The translations under genes and the position numbers were made by a program. The notes below the pieces were generated by a model. The model worked only from the letters and a program-made list of their open reading frames with translations, made no database searches and was not told the DNA's origin. Shown here piece after piece: positions 24,705 through 32,120 of a stretch of 43,460 bases of DNA; the stretch's first letter is position 1, and each line of letters opens with the position of its first letter. This DNA comes from Pseudomonadota bacterium (GTDB lineage: Bacteria > Pseudomonadota > Gammaproteobacteria > Xanthomonadales > Xanthomonadaceae). The DNA lies in contig JAEZYE010000022.1 of the NCBI GenBank assembly GCA_023419315.1, forward strand, positions 1-43,460. Reading direction: 5' to 3'.

Positions 24705-25721
24705 GTGTTCAACTCGTTCAAGTCCCGCGTCGCCGTGCTGGCGATTGCCGCCGCGCTCTCGGCCAACGCCGCCGCTGCCGACGTCACCGGCGCCGGTGCT
24801 TCGTTCGTCTATCCGGTCATGACCAAGTGGTCGGCCGATTACGCCAAGGCCACGCAGAAGAAGGTCAACTACCAGTCGATCGGTTCCGGTGGCGGCATTG
24901 CCCAGATCAAGGCCGGCACGGTGGATTTCGGTTCGTCCGACGCGCCGCTGAAGCCGGAGGAACTGGCCAAGTTCAACCTCGCGCAGTTCCCGTCGGTGAT
25001 CGGCGGCGTGGTGCCGGTGATCAACGTGCCGGGCGTGCCGTCGGGCGCGCTGAAGCTGGACGGCGAGCTGCTGGCCGACATTTTCCTGGGCAAGGTGAAG
25101 ACCTGGAACGACCCGCGCATCGTCGCGCTCAACGGCGGCGTGCAGCTGCCGTCGCAGAAGATCACCGTCGTGCACCGCTCGGACGGTTCGGGCACCACCT
25201 TCAACTTCGTCAACTACCTGTCCAAGGTCAGCGGCGAATGGAAGAGCAAGGTCGGCGAAGGCACCTCGGTGCAGTGGCCGACCGGCATCGGCGGCAAGGG
25301 CAACGAAGGCGTCGCCGCATACGTGAAGCAGATCAAGGGCGGCATCGGCTACGTCGAGCTTTCCTACGCGCTGCAGAACAAGATGGCGTATTCGCGCCTG
25401 AAGAACGCCTCCGGCAACTTCGTGCTGCCGAGCGACGAAACCTTCTCGGCCGCCGCCGCCAGCGCCGACTGGGCCGGCGCCAAGGACTTCTACCTGGTCA
25501 TGACCAACGCCCCGGGCGCGAACTCCTGGCCGATCACCGCCACCAACTTCATCCTGGTCAGCAAGCAGCCGAAGAATCCGGCCGGCACCCAGGCGGCCCG
25601 CGAGTTCTTCGACTGGGTCTACGACAACGGCGACGCCCAGGCCAAGGCCCTGGACTACGTCCCGCTGCCGGACGAGCTGGTCAAGCAGATCGAAGCCTAC
25701 TGGGCGCAGAACCTGAAGTAA
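24705..25721 (+). CDS. pstS: Phosphate ABC transporter, periplasmic binding protein (secreted copy)
   Basis: 338 residues. A Sec signal peptide (to about residue 25, SANAAAA) without lipobox makes it a soluble periplasmic protein. Phosphate-binding loops are visible: TGAGASFVYP, YQSIGSGGGIAQI, VDFGSSDAPL and VHRSDGSGTTFNF. The start is a GTG at 24705 with AGGAG about seven bases upstream. It has its own Pho-box array and terminator, so it is a separate transcription unit from the second pstS. The identity with the second copy is high over the mature domain, so the two arose by duplication or joint inheritance. Confidence 0.96.
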   Translation: MFNSFKSRVAVLAIAAALSANAAAADVTGAGASFVYPVMTKWSADYAKATQKKVNYQSIGSGGGIAQIKAGTVDFGSSDAPLKPEELAKFNLAQFPSVIGGVVPVINVPGVPSGALKLDGELLADIFLGKVKTWNDPRIVALNGGVQLPSQKITVVHRSDGSGTTFNFVNYLSKVSGEWKSKVGEGTSVQWPTGIGGKGNEGVAAYVKQIKGGIGYVELSYALQNKMAYSRLKNASGNFVLPSDETFSAAAASADWAGAKDFYLVMTNAPGANSWPITATNFILVSKQPKNPAGTQAAREFFDWVYDNGDAQAKALDYVPLPDELVKQIEAYWAQNLK

Positions 25722-25810
25722 CCGTCTCCCGATCCTGTCCGCGGCCCTCTCTCTCTCCCACGCGGACGGGATCTCCCTACTCTCTCTCGCAACCCTCCCT
25801 TGTTTATTTC

Positions 25811-25837
25811 AAAGCGGGCCTCGGCCCGCTTTTTTTG
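25811..25837 (+). terminator. Terminator of the first pstS
   Basis: AAAGCGGGCC, TC, GGCCCGCT and a run of T. It is about 90 nt behind the stop codon and separates the two pstS genes transcriptionally. Confidence 0.92.
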
Positions 25838-25884
25838 TCCGCACAAAAACCAGACCTCGCGCCATCCGCCCCCACAAACCGAAG

Positions 25885-25905
25885 CCCCTCCCCGCCGGGG
25901 AGGGG
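25885..25905. repeat. GC-rich inverted repeat
   Basis: CCCCTCCCC (25885-25893) and GGGGAGGGG (25897-25905) with a 3-nt loop, followed by TTGGGGAAGGGG. Extragenic GC-rich palindromes of this kind are common dispersed elements in this bacterial family; only one copy is seen in this window. Confidence 0.55.
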
Positions 25906-25963
25906 TTGGGGAAGGGGAAAGCACATAGCGGGGCCCGGACTTCTGCGAAGCAAAACGTCGGGG

Positions 25964-25988
25964 GATGCCCATGCGCTGCATGGGCATC
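25964..25988. repeat. Perfect 11-bp inverted repeat abutting the Pho box
   Basis: GATGCCCATGC (25964-25974), loop GCT, GCATGGGCATC (25978-25988). It ends exactly one base before the first Pho heptamer of the second pstS. It may be part of a dispersed repeat, an operator or a transcription block protecting this promoter from upstream reading. Confidence 0.6.
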
Positions 25989-26017
25989 GTGTCATCACGC
26001 TGTAACAAAAACATCAT
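25989..26017 (+). promoter_or_regulatory. Pho box upstream of the second pstS operon
   Basis: GTGTCAT (25989), CTGTAAC (26000) and ACATCAT (26011) are at 11-bp steps. The first two make a good Pho box. It lies 45-70 nt ahead of the start of the second pstS. Confidence 0.82.
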
Positions 26018-26061
26018 TTCATAGCGCCATGAATCCTGACGCCCTCTTCATGGAGCTCCGC

Positions 26062-27159
26062 ATGCCGCTTTCCCGCCCGATCCGCTTCGCCGCCCTCGCT
26101 CTGGCCGCCAGCCTGTTCGTCACCGGCTGTTCGCCTTCGCAGGACGCGCCGGCCGGCACGAATGCAGCGGCTCCGGCGGCGGGCACCGCCGATGGCGCCG
26201 CGCGCGTGACCGCGGAAATCACCGGCGCCGGTGCGTCTTTCATCTATCCGTTGATGGCGCGGTGGTCCACCGACTACAACCGCAGCACCGGCGCGAAGAT
26301 CAACTACCAGTCGATCGGTTCCGGCGGCGGCATCGCGCAGATCAAGGCGGCGACGGTGGACTTCGGTTCCTCCGACAAGCCGTTGTCGTCCGAAGAACTC
26401 GCGCAGGCCGGACTCGGCCAGTTCCCGTCGGTGATTGGCGGCGTCGTGCCGGTCATCAATCTCGCCGGTATCGAGCCGGGCCAGTTGAAGCTCAGCGGTC
26501 CGGTACTGGCCGACATCTTCCTCGGCAAGATCGCCACCTGGAATGATCCGGCCATCGCCGCATTGAATCCGGGCTTGGCCTTGCCGGCGGAAAAGATCCA
26601 CAGCGTGCATCGCTCCGACGGCTCGGGCACGACCTTCAACTTCGTCAACTACCTCTCCAAGGTGAGCCCGGAGTGGAAGCAGAAGATCGGTGAAGGCACC
26701 TCGGTGAACTGGAACGGCGGCGTCGGCGGCAAGGGCAATGAAGGCGTTGCCGCCTATGTGCGCCAGCTGAAGAATTCGATCGGATACGTCGAACTGGCAT
26801 ACGCCGAACAGAACAAGATGGCGTACGCCTCGCTGCAGAACGCCGCCGGCAATTTCGTGCAGCCCACCGCGGAAAGCTTCGCCGCCGCCGCCGCGAGCGC
26901 CGACTGGGGCACCGCCAAGGATTTCAACCTGGTCATCACCAATGCACCGGGCGCCGACGCATGGCCGATCACCGCGACCAACTTCATCCTCGTCTACAAG
27001 CAGCCCAAGGATGCGACCCGTGCGAAGAACACGCTGGAGTTCTTCAAGTGGGCGTACGAACAGGGCCAACCGCAGGCGCAACAGCTCGACTACGTGCCCC
27101 TGCCGCCGGAACTGGTGAAGCAGATCGAGGCCTACTGGTCGGCCGAAATCAAACTCTGA
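26062..27159 (+). CDS. pstS: Phosphate ABC transporter, binding protein (lipoprotein copy)
   Basis: 365 residues from the ATG at 26062, chosen because GGAG stands six bases upstream and it opens directly into a lipoprotein signal (PLSRPIRFAALALAASLFVTGC). The acylated cysteine is about residue 24 (lipobox VTGC). ATGs at 26029 and 26050 are weaker. A linker rich in A, G and T (about 25-50) leads to the same PstS fold as the upstream copy, with TGAGASFIYP, YQSIGSGGGIAQI, VDFGSSDKPL and HRSDGSGTTFNF. Membrane anchoring would keep this copy next to the PstCA permease. It is the first gene of pstS-pstC-pstA-pstB-phoU and has its own Pho box. Confidence 0.95.
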   Translation: MPLSRPIRFAALALAASLFVTGCSPSQDAPAGTNAAAPAAGTADGAARVTAEITGAGASFIYPLMARWSTDYNRSTGAKINYQSIGSGGGIAQIKAATVDFGSSDKPLSSEELAQAGLGQFPSVIGGVVPVINLAGIEPGQLKLSGPVLADIFLGKIATWNDPAIAALNPGLALPAEKIHSVHRSDGSGTTFNFVNYLSKVSPEWKQKIGEGTSVNWNGGVGGKGNEGVAAYVRQLKNSIGYVELAYAEQNKMAYASLQNAAGNFVQPTAESFAAAAASADWGTAKDFNLVITNAPGADAWPITATNFILVYKQPKDATRAKNTLEFFKWAYEQGQPQAQQLDYVPLPPELVKQIEAYWSAEIKL

Positions 27160-27220
27160 GTGCACCCGCGGGATCGCCTTGATCCCGCTCCTTCCACGCC
27201 GGCCCGGATCACCCGACCGC

Positions 27221-28192
27221 ATGAGCACGACCGCCCTTCCCGCTTCCCTGGCTGATCTGCGCACCGCACGCGATGCCCGTGCCGATCGTCTGTTCCGCTG
27301 GACGCTTACCGCAGCTGGCCTGTTCGTGCTGGTGTCGCTGATCGCAGCCGCGCTGTCGATGCTGTGGGGCGGTCGCGAAGCGTTGCAGACCTTCGGCCTG
27401 GGCTTCTTCACCAGCACCGAGTGGAACGTCGGTACGCGCGAGTTCGGTGCGCTGGTGCCGGTCTACGGCACGCTGGTCAGCGCCACGGTCGCGATGGTGA
27501 TCGCGGTGCCCGTGAGCTTCGGCATCGCCCTGTTCCTCACCGAAGTCGCGCCAACGTGGATGCGCGGCCCGGTCGGCATGGCCATCGAACTGCTCGCCGG
27601 CATTCCTTCGATCATCTACGGCATGTGGGGCCTGTTCGTGCTCGCGCCGCAGCTCAGCGAGCACGTCTATCCGTGGATCGACGAGAACCTCGGCCGCATC
27701 CCCGGCATCGGTCTGCTGTTCTCCGGTCCGCCGCTGGGTATCGGCATGCTCACCGCCGGCCTGGTGCTGGCGATCATGGTGATCCCGTTCGTGTCCTCGG
27801 TCATGCGCGAAGTATTCCTGACCGTGCCGGGACGCCTGAAGGAATCCGCGTACGCGCTCGGCTCCACACGCTGGGAAGTGATGTGGGACATCGTGCTGCC
27901 TTACACGCGCTCGGCGGTCATCGGCGGCGTATTCCTCGGTCTGGGGCGCGCACTGGGCGAAACGATGGCGGTCACCTTCGTCATCGGCAACGCCTACGCC
28001 ATCAGCGCCGCGCTGCTCGAACCGGGCACTTCGATCGCCGCGACCATCGCCAACGAATTCGCCGAAGCCACCGACCCGCTGCATCGCGGCTCGCTGCTGC
28101 TGCTCGGCTTCACCCTGTTCCTGCTGACCTTCGTCGTGCTGGCCGCCGCCCGCCTGATGCTGCGCCAGCTCGCCAAGCGCGAGGGCAACTGA
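27221..28192 (+). CDS. pstC: Phosphate ABC transporter permease PstC
   Basis: 323 residues from ATG 27221 (an ATT/ATG frame extends upstream but is less likely). Six membrane segments are expected; the first is about residues 28-47. The ABC coupling loop is visible as ESAYALGSTRWEVMWDIVLPYTRSAVIGG, and GRALGETMAVTFVIGNA is a PstC signature. With PstA it forms the inner-membrane channel for phosphate. It lies 61 nt behind pstS and one base before pstA. Confidence 0.95.
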   Translation: MSTTALPASLADLRTARDARADRLFRWTLTAAGLFVLVSLIAAALSMLWGGREALQTFGLGFFTSTEWNVGTREFGALVPVYGTLVSATVAMVIAVPVSFGIALFLTEVAPTWMRGPVGMAIELLAGIPSIIYGMWGLFVLAPQLSEHVYPWIDENLGRIPGIGLLFSGPPLGIGMLTAGLVLAIMVIPFVSSVMREVFLTVPGRLKESAYALGSTRWEVMWDIVLPYTRSAVIGGVFLGLGRALGETMAVTFVIGNAYAISAALLEPGTSIAATIANEFAEATDPLHRGSLLLLGFTLFLLTFVVLAAARLMLRQLAKREGN

Positions 28193-28193
28193 G

Positions 28194-29060
28194 ATGTCCG
28201 CCTATCCATCGACGAACGCGCTCTACACCTGGCGCAAGATCAAGAACGTCATCGCACTGACGCTGTCCATCGCGGCCGCGATCTTCGGCCTGATGTGGCT
28301 GGTGTGGATCCTCTGGACCACGATCACCAAGGGGCTGGGCAGCCTCAACCTCGACCTGTTCACGATGATGACGCCGCCGCCGAACGAGCGCGGCGGCCTG
28401 CTCAATGCGATCTTCGGCAGCGTGGTGATCAGCCTGCTCGCCATCGCGCTCGGCACGCCGATCGGCATCGCCGCGGGCACGTACCTGGCCGAATACGCCA
28501 ACAAGCACTGGCTGGGTGAAACGATCCGCTTCGTCAACGACATCCTGCTTTCGGCGCCGTCCATCGTGCTGGGCCTTTTCATCTACACCGTGATGGTCGC
28601 GCAGATGGGCCACTGGTCCGGCCTGGCCGGCGCCGTCGCGCTCGCGTTCATCGCGCTGCCGGTCATCGTGCGCACCACCGATGAAATGCTCCGGCTTGTC
28701 CCGCAGCAGATGCGCGAAGCCGCGCTGTCGCTCGGCGTGCCGCAGTGGAAGGTGACCGTGCAGGTGCTGCTGCGTTCCGCCCTGCCCGGCGTGGTGACCG
28801 GCGTGCTGCTCGCGCTCGCGCGCATCAGCGGCGAAACCGCGCCGCTGCTGTTCACCGCGTTCAACAACCAGTTCTGGAGTACCGACCTGATGCAGCCGAT
28901 GGCCAACCTGCCGATGGTCATCTACCAGTACGCGATGAGTCCGTACGACTCGTGGAATTCGCTGGCCTGGGCCGGCGCCTTCCTGGTCACCGTGCTCGTG
29001 CTGCTGCTCAGCCTGTTGGCCCGCACCATCCTCCTGCGAAACAAGGTGACCCATGAATGA
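28194..29060 (+). CDS. pstA: Phosphate ABC transporter permease PstA
   Basis: 288 residues with six membrane segments. LSAPSIVLGLFIYTVMV and the coupling loop REAALSLGVPQWKVTVQVLLRSALPGVVTG are PstA-like, followed by LARISGETAPLLFTAF, which carries the conserved Glu after Gly. It pairs with PstC in the inner membrane. The gene begins one base after pstC and its end overlaps the start of pstB by eight bases, so the three genes are tightly coupled. Confidence 0.95.
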   Translation: MSAYPSTNALYTWRKIKNVIALTLSIAAAIFGLMWLVWILWTTITKGLGSLNLDLFTMMTPPPNERGGLLNAIFGSVVISLLAIALGTPIGIAAGTYLAEYANKHWLGETIRFVNDILLSAPSIVLGLFIYTVMVAQMGHWSGLAGAVALAFIALPVIVRTTDEMLRLVPQQMREAALSLGVPQWKVTVQVLLRSALPGVVTGVLLALARISGETAPLLFTAFNNQFWSTDLMQPMANLPMVIYQYAMSPYDSWNSLAWAGAFLVTVLVLLLSLLARTILLRNKVTHE

Positions 29061-29871
29061 CGTGGCCCGCATTTCGGTCGCGACGCCGACGCGCGAACTC
29101 GACTCCGCCACCCCGGCGAAGGTCAAGCTCGCCGCGCGCAACCTCGATTTCTACTACGGCGATTTCCACGCCCTGCGCAACATCAACCTGGAAATTCCGG
29201 AGAAGAAGGTCACCGCGCTGATCGGGCCTTCCGGTTGCGGCAAGTCGACGCTGTTGCGCATCTTCAACCGCATCTATTCGCTGTATCCGAAGCTGGAAGC
29301 GCGGGGCGAAGTGCTGCTCGACGGCCAGAACATCCTGGATCCGAAGTTCCCCATGAACCGATTGCGCAGCAAGGTGGGCATGGTGTTCCAGAAGCCGGTG
29401 CCGTTCCCGATGACGATCTACGAAAACGTCGCCTACGGCATCCGCCACCACGAACGCATCGGCAAGGCCGACATGGACGTGCGCGTCGAGCAGGCGCTGC
29501 GCCAGGCCGCGCTGTGGGAGGAAGCGAAGGACAAGCTGAAGCAGAGCGCGCTCGGGCTTTCCGGCGGCCAGCAGCAGCGCCTGTGCATCGCACGCGCGGT
29601 GGCGCTGCGGCCGGACGTCATCCTGCTTGACGAACCGACCTCCGCGCTGGATCCGATTTCGACCAGCAAGATCGAACAGCTGATCGAAGAGCTGAAGCAG
29701 GACTACACCATCGCCATCGTCACCCACAACATGCAGCAGGCGGCGCGCGTGTCGGACTACACCGCCTTCATGTACCTGGGCGAGCTGGTGGAGCACGACG
29801 CGACGGCGACGATCTTCTCCAAACCGAGCAAGCAGCAGACCGAGGACTACATCACCGGCCGCTTCGGCTGA
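29053..29871 (+). CDS. pstB: Phosphate ABC transporter ATP-binding protein PstB
   Basis: 272 residues. Walker A GPSGCGKS (58-65), Q-loop MVFQKPVPFPMTIYEN, ABC signature LSGGQQQR and Walker B VILLDEPTSALD are intact, and the H-loop is in AIVTHNMQQAARVSDYTAF. NRIYSL(Y) after Walker A is characteristic of PstB. It hydrolyses ATP on the cytoplasmic face of PstCA. The N-terminus has about 22 residues ahead of the ABC domain. Confidence 0.97.
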   Translation: MNDVARISVATPTRELDSATPAKVKLAARNLDFYYGDFHALRNINLEIPEKKVTALIGPSGCGKSTLLRIFNRIYSLYPKLEARGEVLLDGQNILDPKFPMNRLRSKVGMVFQKPVPFPMTIYENVAYGIRHHERIGKADMDVRVEQALRQAALWEEAKDKLKQSALGLSGGQQQRLCIARAVALRPDVILLDEPTSALDPISTSKIEQLIEELKQDYTIAIVTHNMQQAARVSDYTAFMYLGELVEHDATATIFSKPSKQQTEDYITGRFG

Positions 29872-29978
29872 GTCGCGGACGCACGCCGGCGCGATTCATG
29901 CCGGCGTCCCTTCGCAACTCCGCCCGCAGTGGGCCCGATGTCCCGCCGCCTACTCCCTTCTCCCATCCGGCCATTCCC

Positions 29979-30689
29979 ATGAACACCCAACCGCACGAGC
30001 ACATTGTGAAAAGTTACGACGAAGAACAGCGCCGGCTGGTGGCCGAAATCGTGCACATGGGCGAGATCGCCGTGGCGCAGCTCGAAGCCGCGCTCGACGT
30101 GATCGAGCGCCGCGATGATCGTGCCGCCCAGCGCATCGTCGCCAACGACGAAGCCATCGACGCGCTCGAACAGCGCATCAGCCATGACGTCATGCATCTG
30201 GCGCTGCGCGGCCCGATGGCGCGCGACCTGCGCGAGATCCTCGCCGGCCTGCGCATCCCGGCGGACATCGAACGCATCGGCGACTACGCCGCCAACGTCG
30301 CCAAGCGTTCCATCGCACTGAACGTGTCGCCGCCGATGCCGCAGATCACCGGCCTGCGCATGCTCGGCAAACTGGCCGTGCAGCAGGTGCGCGACGTGCT
30401 GGCCGCCTACCGCGACAACGACGACGCCCATGCCCTGCAGGTCCGCGAGCGCGACGCCGAACTGGATGCGCACTACACCGCGCTGTTCCGTGAACTGCTC
30501 ACGTACATGATGGAAGACCCGCGCAACATCACGCCGTGCACGCACCTGCTGTTCATGGCCAAGAACCTGGAACGCATCGGCGACCACGCGACCAACATCG
30601 CCGAGAACGTGTGGTTCCTGATCCACGGCGACCAGCCGCTGCCGGCACGCGACAAGCGCGACGAGACGAGCACGACCGGCTCGCTGTAA
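29979..30689 (+). CDS. phoU: Phosphate-transport regulator PhoU
   Basis: 236 residues from ATG 29979; the frame is open upstream but the PhoU family starts with a sequence like HEHIVKSYDEEQRRL. Two three-helix bundles repeat the E/D-x-x-x-D metal motifs (RISHDVMHLALRGPMARDLREILAGLRIPADIERIGDYAANV and MAKNLERIGDHATNIAENV). PhoU links Pst transport state to the PhoR-PhoB system, repressing it in high phosphate. It is the last gene of the pst operon, 107 nt after pstB. No phoB or phoR is in the window. Confidence 0.96.
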   Translation: MNTQPHEHIVKSYDEEQRRLVAEIVHMGEIAVAQLEAALDVIERRDDRAAQRIVANDEAIDALEQRISHDVMHLALRGPMARDLREILAGLRIPADIERIGDYAANVAKRSIALNVSPPMPQITGLRMLGKLAVQQVRDVLAAYRDNDDAHALQVRERDAELDAHYTALFRELLTYMMEDPRNITPCTHLLFMAKNLERIGDHATNIAENVWFLIHGDQPLPARDKRDETSTTGSL

Positions 30690-30707
30690 CGGTGGGGATG
30701 GCTTCCA

Positions 30708-30726
30708 CGCCCCCAAGGCGGGGGCG
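30708..30726. terminator. GC-rich hairpin behind phoU
   Basis: CGCCCCC (30708-30714) and GGGGGCG (30720-30726) with a 5-nt loop, 20 nt behind the phoU stop. There is no U tract. It may contribute to ending the pst transcript ahead of the bufferin-type operon. Confidence 0.45.
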
Positions 30727-30811
30727 GTCCGGGCGTCCCACGTTTCCGTAACGGCCTGCGTTTACACTGCGCTCCCCCGCGTGTAACCACACCCCTGACG
30801 GAGAGAACCCG

Positions 30812-31213
30812 ATGAGCAAGTCCCCTTCCCGGCCTGCCTCCCTGGCTGTTTCCACCGTACTGGCCAGCGGCCTCACGCTGGCTGGCTCCGCCTTCGCCAT
30901 GCAACCGCTGGCGCAGGGCTACCTGATTTCGGCGCAGGACGCCGCCGCTGCCGCCACCGACGCCACCGACGCCAAGGCCTCGGACAAGAAGGGCGAGGAA
31001 GGCAAGTGCGGCCTGTCCAAGGCCGACACCGACAAGGATGGCAAGGTGTCGCGCGCCGAGTTCGATGCCGCCCACCCGGGCAAGGGCGAGAAGTTCACTG
31101 CCCTGGACACCAACAAGGACGGCAGCATCGACGCCACCGAAGCCAAGGCGCACAAGGAAGGCAAGTGCGGCGAGGGCAAATGCGGTGAGGGCAAGTGCGG
31201 CGGTTCCGCCTGA
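30812..31213 (+). CDS. Secreted MNIO-RiPP precursor, bufferin/HvfA-like, with EGKCG motifs and EF-hand pair
   Basis: 133 residues. A Sec signal (to about residue 29, ending GSAFA) precedes MQPLAQGYLISA, similar to the mature start of HvfA/bufferin precursors. The mature part has four EGKCG motifs, at 63-67, 116-120, 121-125 and 126-130. All four cysteines of the mature protein are in these motifs. Between the first and second lie two canonical 12-residue EF-hand loops, at 72-83 (DTDKDGKVSRAE) and 99-110 (DTNKDGSIDATE). In known systems such cysteines are oxidised by the partner MNIO enzyme to thioamide/oxazolone or thiooxazole and bind copper in the periplasm. The partner genes follow directly. 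A TACACT at about 30762 could be a -10; regulation is not clear. Confidence 0.87.
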   Translation: MSKSPSRPASLAVSTVLASGLTLAGSAFAMQPLAQGYLISAQDAAAAATDATDAKASDKKGEEGKCGLSKADTDKDGKVSRAEFDAAHPGKGEKFTALDTNKDGSIDATEAKAHKEGKCGEGKCGEGKCGGSA

Positions 31214-31227
31214 CGCGACCCGACCCG

Positions 31228-31256
31228 GCGCCCGCCTCCTTTGACGGAGCGGGCGC
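31228..31256 (+). promoter_or_regulatory. Strong hairpin between precursor and maturase genes
   Basis: GCGCCCGC (31228-31235) pairs with GCGGGCGC (31249-31256); the stem extends inward through CTCC/GGAG with one bulge. No U tract follows. It sits in the 55-nt gap between the precursor and the enzyme gene, where RiPP operons often have a partial terminator or RNA-stability element that gives more precursor than enzyme. That role is inference. Confidence 0.6.
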
Positions 31257-31268
31257 ATCCGCCTCGCC

Positions 31269-32120
31269 ATGAATGCTCCGCTCCCTTCAATGTCGGCAGG
31301 ACTCGGCCTGCGCCGCACCCTGCTCGACGCGTTGCTGTCCGCCCCCGCGAGCGCCTTCGATTTCCTTGAATGCGCGCCCGACAACTGGATCGACGTGGGC
31401 GGCCGTTTCGGCGAGGCATTGCAACAGCTGTCCAGCCGCCATCCGCTGACCTGCCACGGCCTGTCGCTGTCGCTTGGCGGCGCGGCGCCGCTGGACGATA
31501 CGTTTCTCGCGCGCACGCGACGCTTCCTCGATCAGCATCACGTGCGGCTCTACAGCGAACACCTGAGCTATTGCACGGACGACGGCCATCTCTACGACCT
31601 GATGCCGCTGCCGTTCACCGCCGAAGCGGTGCAGCACGTCGCCGCACGCATCCGCCAGGTACAGGACGTGCTGGGCCGTCGCATCGCGGTGGAGAACGTC
31701 TCCTACTACGCGGCGCCGTTCAAGGACATGGATGAAGTCGATTTCGTCAACGCCGTCCTTGTCGAAGCCGATTGCGATCTGCTGCTGGACGTCAACAACG
31801 TCTACGTCAATGCCATCAACCATCGGTACGACGCGGCGGATTTCCTTTCGCGCATGCCTTCGACCCGCATTGCCTCGTACCACGTCGCCGGCCATTACGA
31901 CGAGGACGAGGATCTGAAAGTCGACACGCACGGCACGGACGTCAAGGACGATGTCTGGAATCTGCTGGCGCTGGCGTATCGCCTGCATGGCGTGCGCCCG
32001 ACCCTGCTGGAACGCGATTTCAACATTCCGCCGCTGGCCGAACTGCAGCGCGAGCTGCAGCGCATCCGCGACATCCAGGCCGCGTCAGACCGCGACATCC
32101 GCCACAATGTCCGCGCCTGA
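31269..32120 (+). CDS. Multinuclear non-heme iron oxidase (MNIO, DUF692), HvfB/BufB-like
   Basis: 283 residues, a TIM-barrel enzyme of the MbnB/DUF692 family. It starts SAGLGLRRTLLDALL and shows FLECAPDNWIDVGG (32-45). Candidate iron ligands are in the usual places: His63 (TCHGLSL), His98 (YSEHLSY), Glu142 (AVENVSYY), Asp174 and Asn176/177 (LLLDVNNVYVNA), His205 and His209 (SYHVAGHY), Asp219 and His221 (VDTHG) and Glu248 (LLERDFNIP). Members oxidise cysteines of the adjacent RiPP precursor in the cytoplasm before export. It overlaps the next gene by 14 bases. The family call is firm; the exact product chemistry is inferred from the EGKCG cores. Confidence 0.93.
   Translation: MNAPLPSMSAGLGLRRTLLDALLSAPASAFDFLECAPDNWIDVGGRFGEALQQLSSRHPLTCHGLSLSLGGAAPLDDTFLARTRRFLDQHHVRLYSEHLSYCTDDGHLYDLMPLPFTAEAVQHVAARIRQVQDVLGRRIAVENVSYYAAPFKDMDEVDFVNAVLVEADCDLLLDVNNVYVNAINHRYDAADFLSRMPSTRIASYHVAGHYDEDEDLKVDTHGTDVKDDVWNLLALAYRLHGVRPTLLERDFNIPPLAELQRELQRIRDIQAASDRDIRHNVRA

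Noticed and set aside
25881..25920. GC-rich palindrome considered as the first pstS terminator
   Set aside because: A better terminator with a T tract (25811-25837) precedes it; the palindrome has no T tract and looks like an extragenic repeat.
31143..31206. EGKCG tandem read as a metallothionein or a simple sequence repeat
   Set aside because: The signal peptide, EF-hand loops and the two MNIO-system genes directly behind it explain the motif better than a free-standing metallothionein or slippage repeat.
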